64,000 nt of DNA from Ganoderma boninense (lineage: Eukaryota > Basidiomycota > Agaricomycetes > Polyporales > Polyporaceae). Position 1 is the stretch's first letter. Every line of letters begins with the position of its first letter. Made by a program: the position numbers and the translations under genes. This document shows, piece by piece, positions 47,327 through 58,724 of this stretch. Below the pieces are notes generated by a model. That model did no database searches, was not told the DNA's origin, and saw only the letters and a program-made list of their open reading frames with translations. The stretch spans positions 2,015,826-2,079,825 of the forward strand of contig CM035315.1 in NCBI GenBank assembly GCA_002900995.3, given 5' to 3'.

Positions 47327-48475
47327 ATGCCTGGATATCCAACACTCAACCCTGCCAGTGAGCGAGCAATGTCCACCACCGATGACGTTGCGAAGCCCGA
47401 ACTCCAGCAGTCGTTGTCTACGGACGACGAGTTTCCCTCCGGCTCTGAGGATACGTCAGCAAGTCGTCGGTAAGCACACGGCCACCGCTGTGCACTTGCG
47501 CCGATGTGGCATCCGGATCCCGGTCCCTTGTCCACGGACCTCTCGCGAAGCATACACGCTGACCCTTTATACCTGTACTCATAGACGTGACCTGTCACCT
47601 GAAGAATGTGTCGACGAAGGCGGTGCTAATCGCGTCAATGAAGTCGTTAGAGGTGAGGTCTCGATAGATTCCACGGAACCAACCAGGCCCATCGCAGTGT
47701 AAGTTACTTACATTCCACCCATGCTTAATTATCCACAAGTCCACATGTTATGCCGTCGGTATCGCATATCCACTTGTCGGTGCTGGCTTCACTGCGAAGA
47801 GATCAACTTTTCCGCAGGGAGGAAAGTCTGTGGAAATGATGAAAACTTCCGTAAAAGTTCACAGGAGAGGAAAGTCTTCGGCAAAGCGCCTTTCCTCGGG
47901 CACAAAAGGCCCATGAGCCTTTCTGGGCTCTAGATTGGCGCTTTGCCGAAGCCTTTCCATTGCGCCGAAATTTTGATGGGAAGGGCCGCTTTCAGAAGGC
48001 TATGCATAGACTTTCCTTGACGCGGAAAAGTTGATTTCTCCCCATGGCCAGTGCTTGGTGCTGGCCATTTTTTGGAAATATGTAACACAAGATGCCGTAC
48101 ATAAGTATCCTGGGGAACGGGCGCCACCTGTCACTATTGGCACGAGCGCCGAAGAACCAAGCATTCTGGTTCGAATTGAATATTCTTTTCACCTCTTGTC
48201 TTGATCCTTTTGTTGTTGTTTTCTCCTGGTCTCTGAATCTGTTGGCTGTGAATTGACGTAAATTGTTCCTCTACAGAACAACACCTATCGTCCCCAGGTG
48301 AGACCTCCGCCTTGCAAAGTGTCTTTGTACTGGCTTGCCCGACACCCTTTACCCCGCCGCCCTGACACTACCCTGTGGCCTACTGCGTAGCGACGACGAC
48401 GGCGAATTCGTTCCCCGCGGAAAGGTAACCCAAACCCTCGTCGGCGGCGGAAAGAAAGGAGGTCGCCCCCGCTAG
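47327..48475 (+). CDS. Small hypothetical protein with acidic N-terminus and AT-hook-like basic tail
   Basis: Spliced model of 120 residues: exons 47327-47469, 47585-47698, 48277-48297 and 48391-48475. All three introns have good GT and AG ends (GTAAGC/CATAG, GTAAGT/TACAG, GTGAGA/CGTAG) and the frame stays open to TAG 48473-48475. The ATG context is ACCACAATG. The N-terminal half is polar and acidic (STDDEFPSGSEDTSASRR, EECVDEGG). The C-terminus reads SDDDGEFVPRGKVTQTLVGGGKKGGRPR, ending in a GRPR core like that of AT-hooks, which bind AT-rich DNA. I do not recognise the family. Intron 2 is 578 bp and contains a foldback element. The gene could continue into a longer form if the last exon is spliced differently; AAG/GTAACC at 48423 would be a possible donor. 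Confidence 0.55.
47799..48040. repeat. Imperfect palindromic (foldback) element inside an intron
   Basis: The left arm starts GAGATCAACTTTTCCGC at 47799 and the right arm ends GCGGAAAAGTTGATTTCTC at 48040. The reverse complement of the right arm matches the left over most of its length, including GGAAAGTCT and similar blocks. The innermost 15 bp are a perfect inverted repeat: CTTCGGCAAAGCGCC at 47876-47890 and GGCGCTTTGCCGAAG at 47937-47951. They enclose a loop of about 46 bp. Transcribed RNA would fold into a long hairpin. No clear target-site duplication was seen. It may be a MITE relic. Confidence 0.8.
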
Positions 48476-51400
48476 CAGCTAGCAGCTATAGGCCCCAGGA
48501 TAACTCCATTTGGCTACGAGCATCCTCCGGCAGAATTTCTCGAGTCGTCGTCCTCAGCAGATCTACCGCAGTTGTACTCTACCTTTGACACTGACTGCGT
48601 GTCCAATCTCCCTCATTTGGTTGTGTCCTACCCAGTGCTGCGATGCTCCGCTCTACATGGTTTGTCCTCCGCATTATCGATGGTCTCTGGGTGGCGCTTT
48701 AAAATTCACAGCACTCTCGCGGCACTTGAGTGGCCAATTTGATCTTCGGTCCCTGAACATACTCCTCGGTGTCTTTGTTTAGGCTACCGTTTCGCGACGA
48801 CCCTCCTCGCTCGCCACAGGAAAGCCTCGCGGGACCTTTGCCACGGGCTTGATGAGATCTGTCCTCGGGGGCACGACCGTTCATGGACGCTGCTCAGGGA
48901 TGGAGCACACGCTGATTGCGATGCAGACCACAATAGATTGTGCTTGCGCCTCTGCAGAAGCGATCTAGAGCTGACACCCGACGAAATGTGGCGATGCGAA
49001 GGACACAAGCTGGCTTAGCGGCGGCTCATCCCGGCCTCGCCGCCCACCCCCTGAACACCTTGTTCTTTTTGTACGTGATTTGCCACATGTCTCCTTGGGA
49101 CCCTGCTGAATGGAACGATCGCAGAACATACCAACATCAAGGATCCGACAATACCGTGCCCCCATGGCGCCGTATGTATTAAGGCGGCGAGTCCCGCATG
49201 TGGGACCCTGCTAGAGTGCCGTGTCTAGTCGCAGCCCCTTGACCAATACTTCCCGGCCGGCTTCAGCATCCAGGATCTGTGCCGTCCATCTTCACACCCC
49301 CCATCCCGACGGATCGGTATCATACCGTAGCGAATTACCCGCATTTCGCTGTCGCGGGAGAACTTTCACAAAGTCTCCTTCTAGCTACTAGTGTCTCATC
49401 TCCGCAGCCGCATTCGCCCACTCCCGGGTGCCTTGCATCCACAAGGAAGTGGAAGCCCGCATAGGACCTCATGGGACAGCTTGAGAAGCATCTTCGCCAT
49501 CCGGCCGCACTCGGTCGCACTCGCCAGTGCCCTCACTTGTGATTCCGAGGAGGCCCCCCTAGACCGGTGACGATGTGGACCCGTTCGCCATGTGCCTGTG
49601 TACAGCACATTTTCGGCTCCCATCGTGAAATCCACCCCGAATGGCAGTGGCGGTGGAGAGACTCTGGGGACTACAACTGTGGTGGTGACGGCAATGGCAA
49701 TTTGCAGTACCCAAGCCGGCAACTCGAGTTCACGGCCCGGCTCTATTTGACTCCCGTGTGCGTACGTAGCACGGTGGACTGGAAAGTCCGTGGTTCTCAG
49801 GCATTGCCAACATGCGCAGCCCTGTGGCAGACTTCACATAACACATTTATGTGCGCGTTCAGACAGCTGACGTGGCCGTATGGGTATCGAGTTCAAGTTA
49901 TATCGGACGTAGCCGAGTGCAGCCGAGAGGCGACTCGTATATTCTGGAAGCGCGGGCACGCTGCGATGTATGACGTCAGGCAACCAGTCTGGCGTTAACC
50001 AATGCATGCGCATGCACTAGGTTGTTAAATTCGAGACCTCTCCACTCGAATGCCGCGTACGTGCAGTTCGGTACTGGAGCTTCGGGCTCCAAGTCTCCAA
50101 GATGTCTCTCTGTCCTTGACACAAAGTTAAGCACTCAGCAGCCCACGAGGCCGAGGACACCTTCATAGACTGAGCCATTTATGCGGAGCTCCCACGAGCG
50201 CGCTTCGCGTTTCTCCACGGTGAAGTATATTGACATTGCCAACCGAGCAAGACCACACATCGGAACTCTCATCGGTCCCCAAACCTTCGAATCTCCGCAC
50301 AGGTTTTCCCCTAGCCAAAGTTCTTCTTCTTGAATTCTTGAACCCTAGCGGGGGTAGCGGGCGCCGCCGTGCAGTGCACGCCTAGAAAAGAACCCCACAT
50401 TCACATTGCCTGCAGAACTTAAGTGGTCGTCAGTACGCCATCTCCGACCAATGGAAGGCGGAAAGAAACGATAAGGACCAGAGAAGTCTAAAATCATCGT
50501 GCGGTGTCCTGAGAGGTGGCCTACGAAGGCGAGGCAGCGCTTCCGATTCGAGAAGCACCGTGCTGCTGCATGGGGAAGTCTGCGAGGTCCAAGTGGAAAC
50601 CGCAGGAACTGGTACTCCTTGCGATGCCACCGTTACGTGACACATGCGGCAGATGCGTATTGAACGGTCTGTCCATGTCCATCGAAGAGAGCGTCGCCGT
50701 TTGACTGAGCCATGCTGAGCTGGCATCAAGAGATGCCATCCCACCCTCATATAGCTGAATAGCACCCCTTGAGCTGTCGCTCATGCGGTCTGTGGACACC
50801 GTGTATGTGAAAGTATAGGACCACCATTCCAGCCAGTAATAGGCGGCACACAGCCCAAGATGTCCGCAGGACACCGTATTGGGCGCACAGAAGGACGCTG
50901 AGGCTTTGCGACGCCCATAGGGAACCAGTTTGAAGGTATGGTCCACGGCCACATTCCATTCCAGGCCACACGCACTGTCGCTGTGCACCGACGAATAAAC
51001 GGGTCACCCGCAAGCAAGTCATGTCGCCGGTACACCCCAGCTCGCCCGAGGAGTGCGACCACCATGAGTTGCAGCCAGCGCCGCCCAGGCGTCAAGACGA
51101 CCAGCGTCGGAATGCAACAGGGCCCGAGCGAACAGTGTAGTGGAAGGAAAAAGGCCGCGAAGGTAGTCACGGCGACGAATTGACGTACCATTGTGCCTTG
51201 AATGGGCTAGTTGACGCGGTAGAAGTGTTGCTAGACTGAGCACAACCCTAGAGCACTGCTGCGCCGCCGCCGCCGTTGGAGAGCCGCCAGAGAATTCGAT
51301 CGAGTCGGCTGCAGGTATGGGCCGCACCCCAATGACGCTCCACGTCCGATGTTCGACCGCATTCTTGGTGAGGCCGCTCGGCGACGACATTATCCAGCGC

Positions 51401-53300
51401 GGAACCGAGAGTGCCCGGACAGAGGCGCGCTTGCGCATGGAATGCGGATCGAAGGCTTGGCTGTACCTGAGCTGTATAACCCTTGCGGTCCTGGACCTGT
51501 ACAACGGAGCGCAGAGGCATGTCTGCAACCAGCAGCCGAACGAGGACGGCGCTGTACTTGTCGGACGCTGAGTTAGTTGGTCAAGGGTACTAGGGTTCAA
51601 GTTGGAAAGTTTTATAGGCAAACTGTTTTCCCTGAGGGCGACGGGCATTGGCAAAAACCCACTCCCCCTCGCCCCACTCGGGAACAGCCGCGAAAAATGG
51701 ATTATGGTGGGTGTCGGACCGGAATTTGGGTGAACTCACTGTATGGCGTCCTCGACAATCCGGCTCTGCACTGCCTGAGAGCTCCGCACTCATGATCATG
51801 ACAGGGAGTCGGATCATGGAGAAGGTTACTTACCTGCTTGTTCGACTCGCATATATGGGCCGTGACCTGTCGTATGAGGGTCTCGGAGCGGACCAGCCAA
51901 TTCCAGATGACCACGGGTACTGGCAGTCGGAAGGAACTAGGCTGGGATACCCGCCGAGGAAGTGTCGTTTCCGCACATTATGACTCGTAGACTGCAGCTG
52001 TCTCGTCTTCGCTCGGATTCATGCACGAAGATTTAAGAGACTTTGCCGGCTCGCCACGGCACCAGGTTGAGAGCCGCCGACAGAGACTTCTGTAAGAGGT
52101 TTTAACTTTCTCCTCTCGGTAAGGCGGTGTAGCGGATAGCGGAAATCAATGGGGTGGTTACGATCCGCTCGTCAGGGGGCTTTCCGGCAAGCCCTTTTCG
52201 CCTTCTAATGGTGATCCGCGCTGATGACAAACGCTTGAATTGGGGAAAAAAATGTTGGACACGGCCAGGAAGTTCTCGTGCAGCGTGTGGAAGCGGGCGT
52301 CGACCAAAGGATAGAAGCGTGATACGTATCACGCGACGCCATGCACTTCCGCCAAGTCCGAATCCGCCAACCTTAAACCAGGCAACCGGATAAGTAGTTT
52401 CGGAGTCGCAGGACCCACTTGGCAGCGGAGCGGGTGTACAGACGTCAAGTGGGGGCCAGAGAAGAGACGTACTGTCCAAAAAGGCGCGGCCCTCAAATTT
52501 GCAAGGTTTGTTATCCAGCCGCCGCCTCGGCCGTGCCCAGTCTCCGGCGGGAAAAGCTCTGGAACCTACTCCAAGACTCCAAGACTCCGAGGATGACTAA
52601 GGATGACTCCAGCCTGAAGAGAATGGGCCGTCTGTCTCCTCAATGGTGTCGGTAGGTCCGGCCGTCGTGAAGGATGACGAAGGAATGGAGTGAGGATGGA
52701 TAGGGATGGATGTGGATGAGAGGAGCGTGCTGGCATGCACGAGGGGATGGCGAACGGTAAGTACCTGGTGGCACTGTAATTACACACTAATGCTTATCAA
52801 AGGCCGTCAAATTCGGCAATGTCCGTGGGTTGGCGCCCCAATAATTGTCTTTTCTCTACCCAGCGTTGGCCCAACATTAGGAACCTACATCTTCCGCTTC
52901 GTACCAAGACCTCATGTACCCATATAAAACTGTATATATACCATGTGATTGACAGATTTATTCCGGATTGCCAGTGCGTGCACGGTGAGTTGATATGAAT
53001 ATCTATTGCCAGTGGGCGCCAGGTTGCGACCAGTGGTGTATTATACTGAGGGCGAGGACGAGGACTCCGGCGCGTCGATGTAAGCATTCCTACGCGTCTG
53101 ACGATACAAGCATATGCTTACAAAAATATTTTGAAAGAGCGGGGAATCTAAAGTTGATACTCGTCTCTGTGAGATCCAATGCGGTTCACGATTCAACGTT
53201 GTATACGTACTCATATCATGCTTCAACATGTAAGAACCCACCCGGATGAAGTATGATGGAACCAGTGCAACCGAAAATTTGAGCATCCAGAACGCTATAG
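48476..53300. other. 4.8-kb region with no gene I can support
   Basis: Frames up to about 210 codons occur on the minus strand between 50430 and 51654, but they overlap each other in several frames and lack recognisable motifs or consistent splice sites. A GCTAGCAGCTAGCAGCTA direct repeat lies at 48471-48488, just after the stop of the small gene. The region may contain decayed sequence. Confidence 0.4.
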
Positions 53301-53319
53301 CAGAGCCTTACTATCCTAC

Positions 53320-53620
53320 AGCATGGTTAGAACTTATAAACCATTGAACCAAGCATGACATCCTTACTAGTCCCGTCCGGCACTGGACAGCCTGCTCACT
53401 GATTCCCATCTAAGTGCATTAAGTTAGAGGTATATGATTAAATTCACTCTCACCAGCCAATACTTGTCATCGTATTGAAACGGTGATATAAGATACCATC
53501 CAAAATCGGCGCTGTAGATCCTCCAGAGACCAGGGCTGCGGTCGCAGTCGAAACACGCAATACCGACGAGGCCTTCAGATGATTCATCTATTGACTCAAT
53601 TCCGGCAGGCATCTGCAGAA
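53320..53620 (-). CDS. Possible 3' exons of an unrecognised minus-strand gene
   Basis: A candidate internal exon at about 53454-53612 encodes MPAGIESIDESSEGLVG, then CFDCDRSPGLWRIYSADFGWYL. It is bounded by a good acceptor (TTCTGCAG) and donor (CTG/GTGAGA). A following exon, after an intron ending CACTTAG, would encode MGISEQAVQCRTGL and run to a TAG near 53320. Upstream exons, if any, lie between 53620 and 54040 but could not be assembled. The composition (many W, Y, C and D) looks like a folded protein. Family not recognised. Confidence 0.3.
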
Positions 53621-54230
53621 GATCAGCAGCATGACCTGCGCATGATAATAGGGTTAAGAAACTGTACCAAGACGAGGATGAATGCGCCTATCGATGAGAT
53701 CGTCTTGACCCCATGGCTCTCAGGCTGCAGAACGCGCAATCGATTCGCTCAAAAGGTCTTCTGCGGCCGTCCTAATGCCACTATTGACAAGGTGGAATTA
53801 CCTGCAGGTGATATTCAGTGGCGGAGACTATTCGGCTGCCGATTTACGTCGAGTAGTGCCGTGCCAGTGGTGCCATCCACGGCAGTGCGAACTTTAATAA
53901 TGGTCCGCTTGGCTGTGAAATGGGTCAGGTACCGCCAGAGCCACTTCAAAATTCAGCACAACCTAGTCCGAGATAGTACTTCTCGCATTGATGACTCTGA
54001 GGTGAATGGAATTATGGAATGGTTCAACTTCACAACTGAATGAATCGGCTGATAATTGACGCCTGCTGTACACACTTACGTAAGGAAGAAGACGTTGAGT
54101 AGCAGCGGACGTCTGCGTCGTGGCAACCTTGTCTTGAGCTGATGGAACTCGTTGCCCGACCAGTGCGGAGACTCTGAGGCCCCTTCTATCCCTAAGTCCT
54201 CGAGGTCTATGCTCTTCTCACCATCTCGCC

Positions 54231-57200
54231 ATGACTCGACCTGTGATGACCTTGCGTTCCTGCTTCTTGCTCTTCCTCATACTCTTACCGCTCAAGCAGT
54301 GCCGCTCTTCCGTAAGGAAGCTTCTCGTTCTCTGCCTTCGCCTCAGACTCCGACTATCCTCAGTGCTCCGCGCATACATTCGATCCAAGAATGCGGAAAG
54401 ATGGAGGAGATCGAAGCAGAGCAGCACTGGCAAGGATTCCGTGAGTAAGCGTCCACCTCGTCCACCTTCGGTCACTCGGCGGGATGAGACTTGGAAGGGC
54501 CACCAGCAGGCAGGCGAACCAGGCTTGGATGTAGTGACAATTTGCGAGAGCAGACGTCCGCTATCCGCATCAGACTTACACCACCTCGACCACCCCAGTC
54601 ATGGACAGTTTTTGCAGCCAGGTGACGTCCCAACACGCCCCTCCTCTATGATCATATCCAGTCAGTCTCCCATACACAACACTGGGGACATGCTGCACCC
54701 ATATTCGTATGCCCATTCAAACGAGTCCAAGGCCTCTCACGTCTCCACCGACGTAAACTCCACCAGCGACCTCGCCCACCATCGCGGGAGACACTACGGT
54801 GTGGCCCATCCCCGTCCGGAAGGACGCGCCACCTCCCGCGCCGCCGCCCGTGGCATCTCCCGCGTCGCGTCGCGTGCACCCTCGCGTGCGACGTCGTGCT
54901 CCAGGCAGTCCAGGGCTGCTTCCCGCAGCCCAGTTCCCTCTGCGATCGATCTCTCGCTTCCAGCTGCGGCAGAGCACCCACGTTCATCTACCCCGGCCCC
55001 GGTACCACAACGTTTCTCGCCACCACACGTCCACCGGCCACGTTCCCCCTCCCCTGCGCCCGTGCCACAATCTCCGGCCCTGCGTACCATCGGGAGCCAG
55101 CACTCGATCGTCCTTCCGCATGGGGACGTGGTAGAGCCGGGGACGGGTAGTGTGCCGTCGATATCCTTGCCTCGAGAGACGATATACCCCGTTATGGCGA
55201 TACCACGATACGACCAGTACGCGACTATTTCGCCGGAGAGCGGGGACTGGTTGCTCCCCCCGGTGACAACGCATTTTACGATGTACGCCCGCTGGTCGTT
55301 AACCGCTATTTCGTGTCTGATGAGCCTGTTTGCAGAGAGAATGTACCTCACGAATGGGTGCGTGCGTGCACCCCGAAGGACGACTGTATTTCTACAACCC
55401 TCGAAAGGTGATGAGGAGCGCTCAGCTTCCGAGACTCCATTTGTCTCATCAGTCCTGTTTAACAGCGCATATACACAGACTCTGACGTCCGGGACCCCCA
55501 AATACTGACGACACTCAAGGCGTTCGCATGGCAGGTCAGCGAGATGATCGCTGAGTGGGGACTGGTGCTCCCCGCGAACTATGATCTGGTAATCTTCCTA
55601 GAGGAACGTCGCATCTCTGGGGGTCACAACTGGATATACTACTTCGCCGATCATGTCACCAGGTCGCTGTTCTGGGTCCAGGAGTGCCACCCCAGCGACG
55701 AGCTCGAGATTGGCGAGATCACTGCACTGAAGGGCCCATACGACATCAGTGAGTCTCTCAAGAGTTAACGATCGTGAGCGAGACTGACGTTGTAATCCCG
55801 TAGAATATGAGATTGAAGCGAAATATTGGTAAGAGGTCAGACGTAGCACACCATCTGTATCGATGCTGACGACTCGGACCTTCTGCAGGCAACACATTGA
55901 GATGTACCCGCATGGACACAATATCTCAAGCGACATCTTCGACGAGCTCACCGGCATTCTCCTCTTCGCGAGCGTCGGTAAGGCTACCATGAATCTGGCA
56001 CAGTTTGGATTCCTGACCTTGACCTAGATTGCAATACCTCTATGACGACTACTGTTACGTATCGTCCAGACGAGGTGCATCGAATGCTCGGCCTAGTCAA
56101 GACTGCTAAGGGTAAACCCATGCATCGTTCTCCTGTCTCCCCTGGACTGATGGTAGCGTGCAGGCCTCGAGGACACCGATTACGATTACGCCACTGCGTC
56201 TGTGGGTACGTTCTTCCTGTGCAAGCGAGGCGACCAGTGCTCACCTGACCGTCTACAGGACGCCTGATGAATATTTGGAGTAAGTCCTCTCACCTCGAAT
56301 GTGGGCGAACGACCCACGGAAGTGGACACGGCGGACTCGATGCCATCGTGACGTTGTGCATACTTGTAAATGCGCACAGTGGCAGTGAGCAACTCGCCCA
56401 TGGGCATAGGCAGCTTGGTCCGATAACGAATCGGAGGCTCTGCGCTCCGACATGCAAGAGAATATTCGCTGCACAATCGCCACATCCATGGCGGCGGCTC
56501 GTTTGACTTCAATCATGTGGTTGGCGGCGCACGTAGACTAGAGGAGCTTCGTGCGGTTCCCGTCCGATGTCGTGGGTTTGACTTGGGCGGATGTAATGAG
56601 GGGAGTGCGGCCAGTAAGCGTCGGCGGGCGTGGTGCACTTCGCCTGTGACTGTCAGGACACGATTATCATGTTACCTCTCCGCCTGAGCAGAAGTGTGTG
56701 AGTCCTGGCCAGGTGTCGCAGCCCTCCCAGCCGGATGTTGTACCCATTTCCATCCCCCTGTCCGCACGGGCACACACCCCTACAAGCGCCGCTCACCGCC
56801 GTTTCTCGCTCTCTCGCTCTCGCATACTCATCTGTCTTACCTAATCCCCATTTCCGCGTCCGCCTCGCTGACCATCCCCGCCAGTCCACAACCGCTTCCT
56901 GAACTTCCACGGACAGACGCACGCGCGGCTCGGGCACGACCAGAGCGTGTACAACACGGTCAAGACGCGCAGGACGCCGCTCATCCGCGTCCTCGCGCCG
57001 TTCTTCTGGAACGCGCCCGAGGTGCACCTGCGTGGGCTTGAGCGCATCTGGATCGACGGCATCATCGCCGTCATCCCCTGGGGCGGGTTCATCGGCAAGC
57101 TCCAGAACGAATGGCAGGAGTTCGTCCTCTACGTACGTCCGCCGGCTTTTTCGTGCTAGTATTTGCGCGCGCAGGAGCACGGGAGCTGATTGACGGGACA

Positions 57201-58074
57201 GGCGACGGTGCTGCTGAACGCGAACGTGGCGTTCCTCGCGATCCCGAGCGTCGACACGGGGGAACGGGCACGTGACGGCGGCGCAGATCAGCAGCTACTT
57301 GTCGATCGTGACGAGCGTCGGCTGCATCATGGTCGGGCTGCTGCTCATCCGCCAGCACCACGTCAAGTCGAAGGAGACGGCCGAGGAAGCGGTACGTCCT
57401 CCCTTCCCTCCGGCCAAGCCGTCGTTGTTTTGTGCCGTGTTGACTTTGGTGTTGGGGGACAGTGCCGGTACCTGAGCTCGCGCAAGCACGAGATGCTCGG
57501 CCTCGAGACGCTTGCGATCATCTACAGCCTGCCGTATGCGCTGCTCATGTGGGGGTAAGTGCTTTCGGCTCTCGACCTCAGACTTCGCTGACGCGCTGAG
57601 CATTATCTGGAACCCCGTTTCTCTCAATTCGACGAATCCCACGTCGTCCCTCCCTGCAGAATGCTGACGTTCCTCCTCGCGTTCTCATTTGAGTGCTTCA
57701 GCTCGAACGACAGTAAGGCCATCTTCCTCACCGCCGCGGGCTGGATCGCCGTCACAGTGCTCGTCGGCTGGACGGTCTTCACCGGCTGGGAGAGCGGCGA
57801 GTTGCCGCGCCCGGTGTCCGATATTCTGAAGGAGCTTGTTGCTCGAATCTTCCCCGGGAAGGAGGCTGAGGAAGGCGACACGGTCGCGGCTGAGGTCACC
57901 AGTACAGCCGACGTTCGCCTCGATGACGAGAAGACGTCCGTGTTGTCGGAGCGCAAGTGGTGGACACGGGTCCTTCCCGCGAGTCGTAAGCCGGAAGTGT
58001 GTCCTCACGCCAGCGATCCACCAACTGAGACACCAGTGCGGACGGAGCTGCCAAACGGCGGTTCCAACGTTTGA
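54231..58074 (+). CDS. WW-domain / multi-span membrane protein D (frame breaks as read)
   Basis: Plus-strand member of the WW/membrane family with an extended Ser/Arg/Pro-rich N-terminus; the exact start is uncertain (ATG 54231 or a later in-frame ATG such as 54649). IPRYDQYATISPESGDW is spliced to ENVPHEWVRA, and HPEGRLYFYNPRK completes the WW motif in the next frame, so one base seems to be missing around 55358-55370. Then come DVRDPQILTTLKAF, IYYFADHVTRSLFWVQE (about 55635-55680), YWQHIEMYPHGHN, and a large exon with RFLNFHGQTHARLGHD through IDGIIAVIPWGGFIGKLQNEWQEFVLY (56884-57132). The helices are ATVLLNANVAFLAIPSVD, ISSYLSIVTSVGCIMVGLLLI, SLPYALLMWGMLTFLLAFSF and AAGWIAVTVLVGWTVF. A run of five Gs at 57258-57262 holds one G too many between the first two helices. 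Stop is at 58072-58074. Confidence 0.78.
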
Positions 58075-58724
58075 TTCTTTTTGCGGTGCTGTCGATTCTA
58101 CGAGCTTGTGTCACGAATGTGTAGCGATATGCTAGATTTCCTCCGTCGAGTTTACTGCGTTGTATGTGTTCCAATACCACCACAGGGACTTGTTGTTGTT
58201 CTGGATAGATCCCGGTTCCAGTTCGGTGGGGAGGTTCTCTGTGCCGTGAAAGCACACGGCAAACACGTAGATGCATGTGTCGAGTTTTCACCGTACAGAC
58301 TTAACAAGTCGGCCCTGCGTGAACTAGGACCCACCATTTCAGAGCTCGAGGAGGATGGCGAGTGGCCCGATGTCAGGAAGTGAAGGATCCGGAAATAGTA
58401 GTGGCACAGAGCCCGCTGCAATGGTGGTCGCTCGGTTCAGGTCACGGTCCTCACGAAGCTGTATTTATACTTCAAGGTTAGAGCATGTGTACGTGTGTTT
58501 CACGATACAACGCAAATGGCGTTTCGTGGAAGCCATTTTGTGGGGCGTACTCTAATTGTGTCGAAATAATAGTATCAAGAAGCTATGATGTTAGCGGCAA
58601 AGAGCCATGCAGTAGTAACGTATACGAGCGCGAAAGAGAACGCGAATAAGTTACGTGGGGAGGGGTAATGACAGTAAGCGTTGTCGAGATCGTTGACGCT
58701 GAGTTGTGTGAAGTTAGTAGAGGT
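58075..58724. other. Spacer between two converging genes
   Basis: Shared 3' region of WW/membrane gene D and metacaspase 1. A few short frames occur, with nothing recognisable. Confidence 0.45.
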
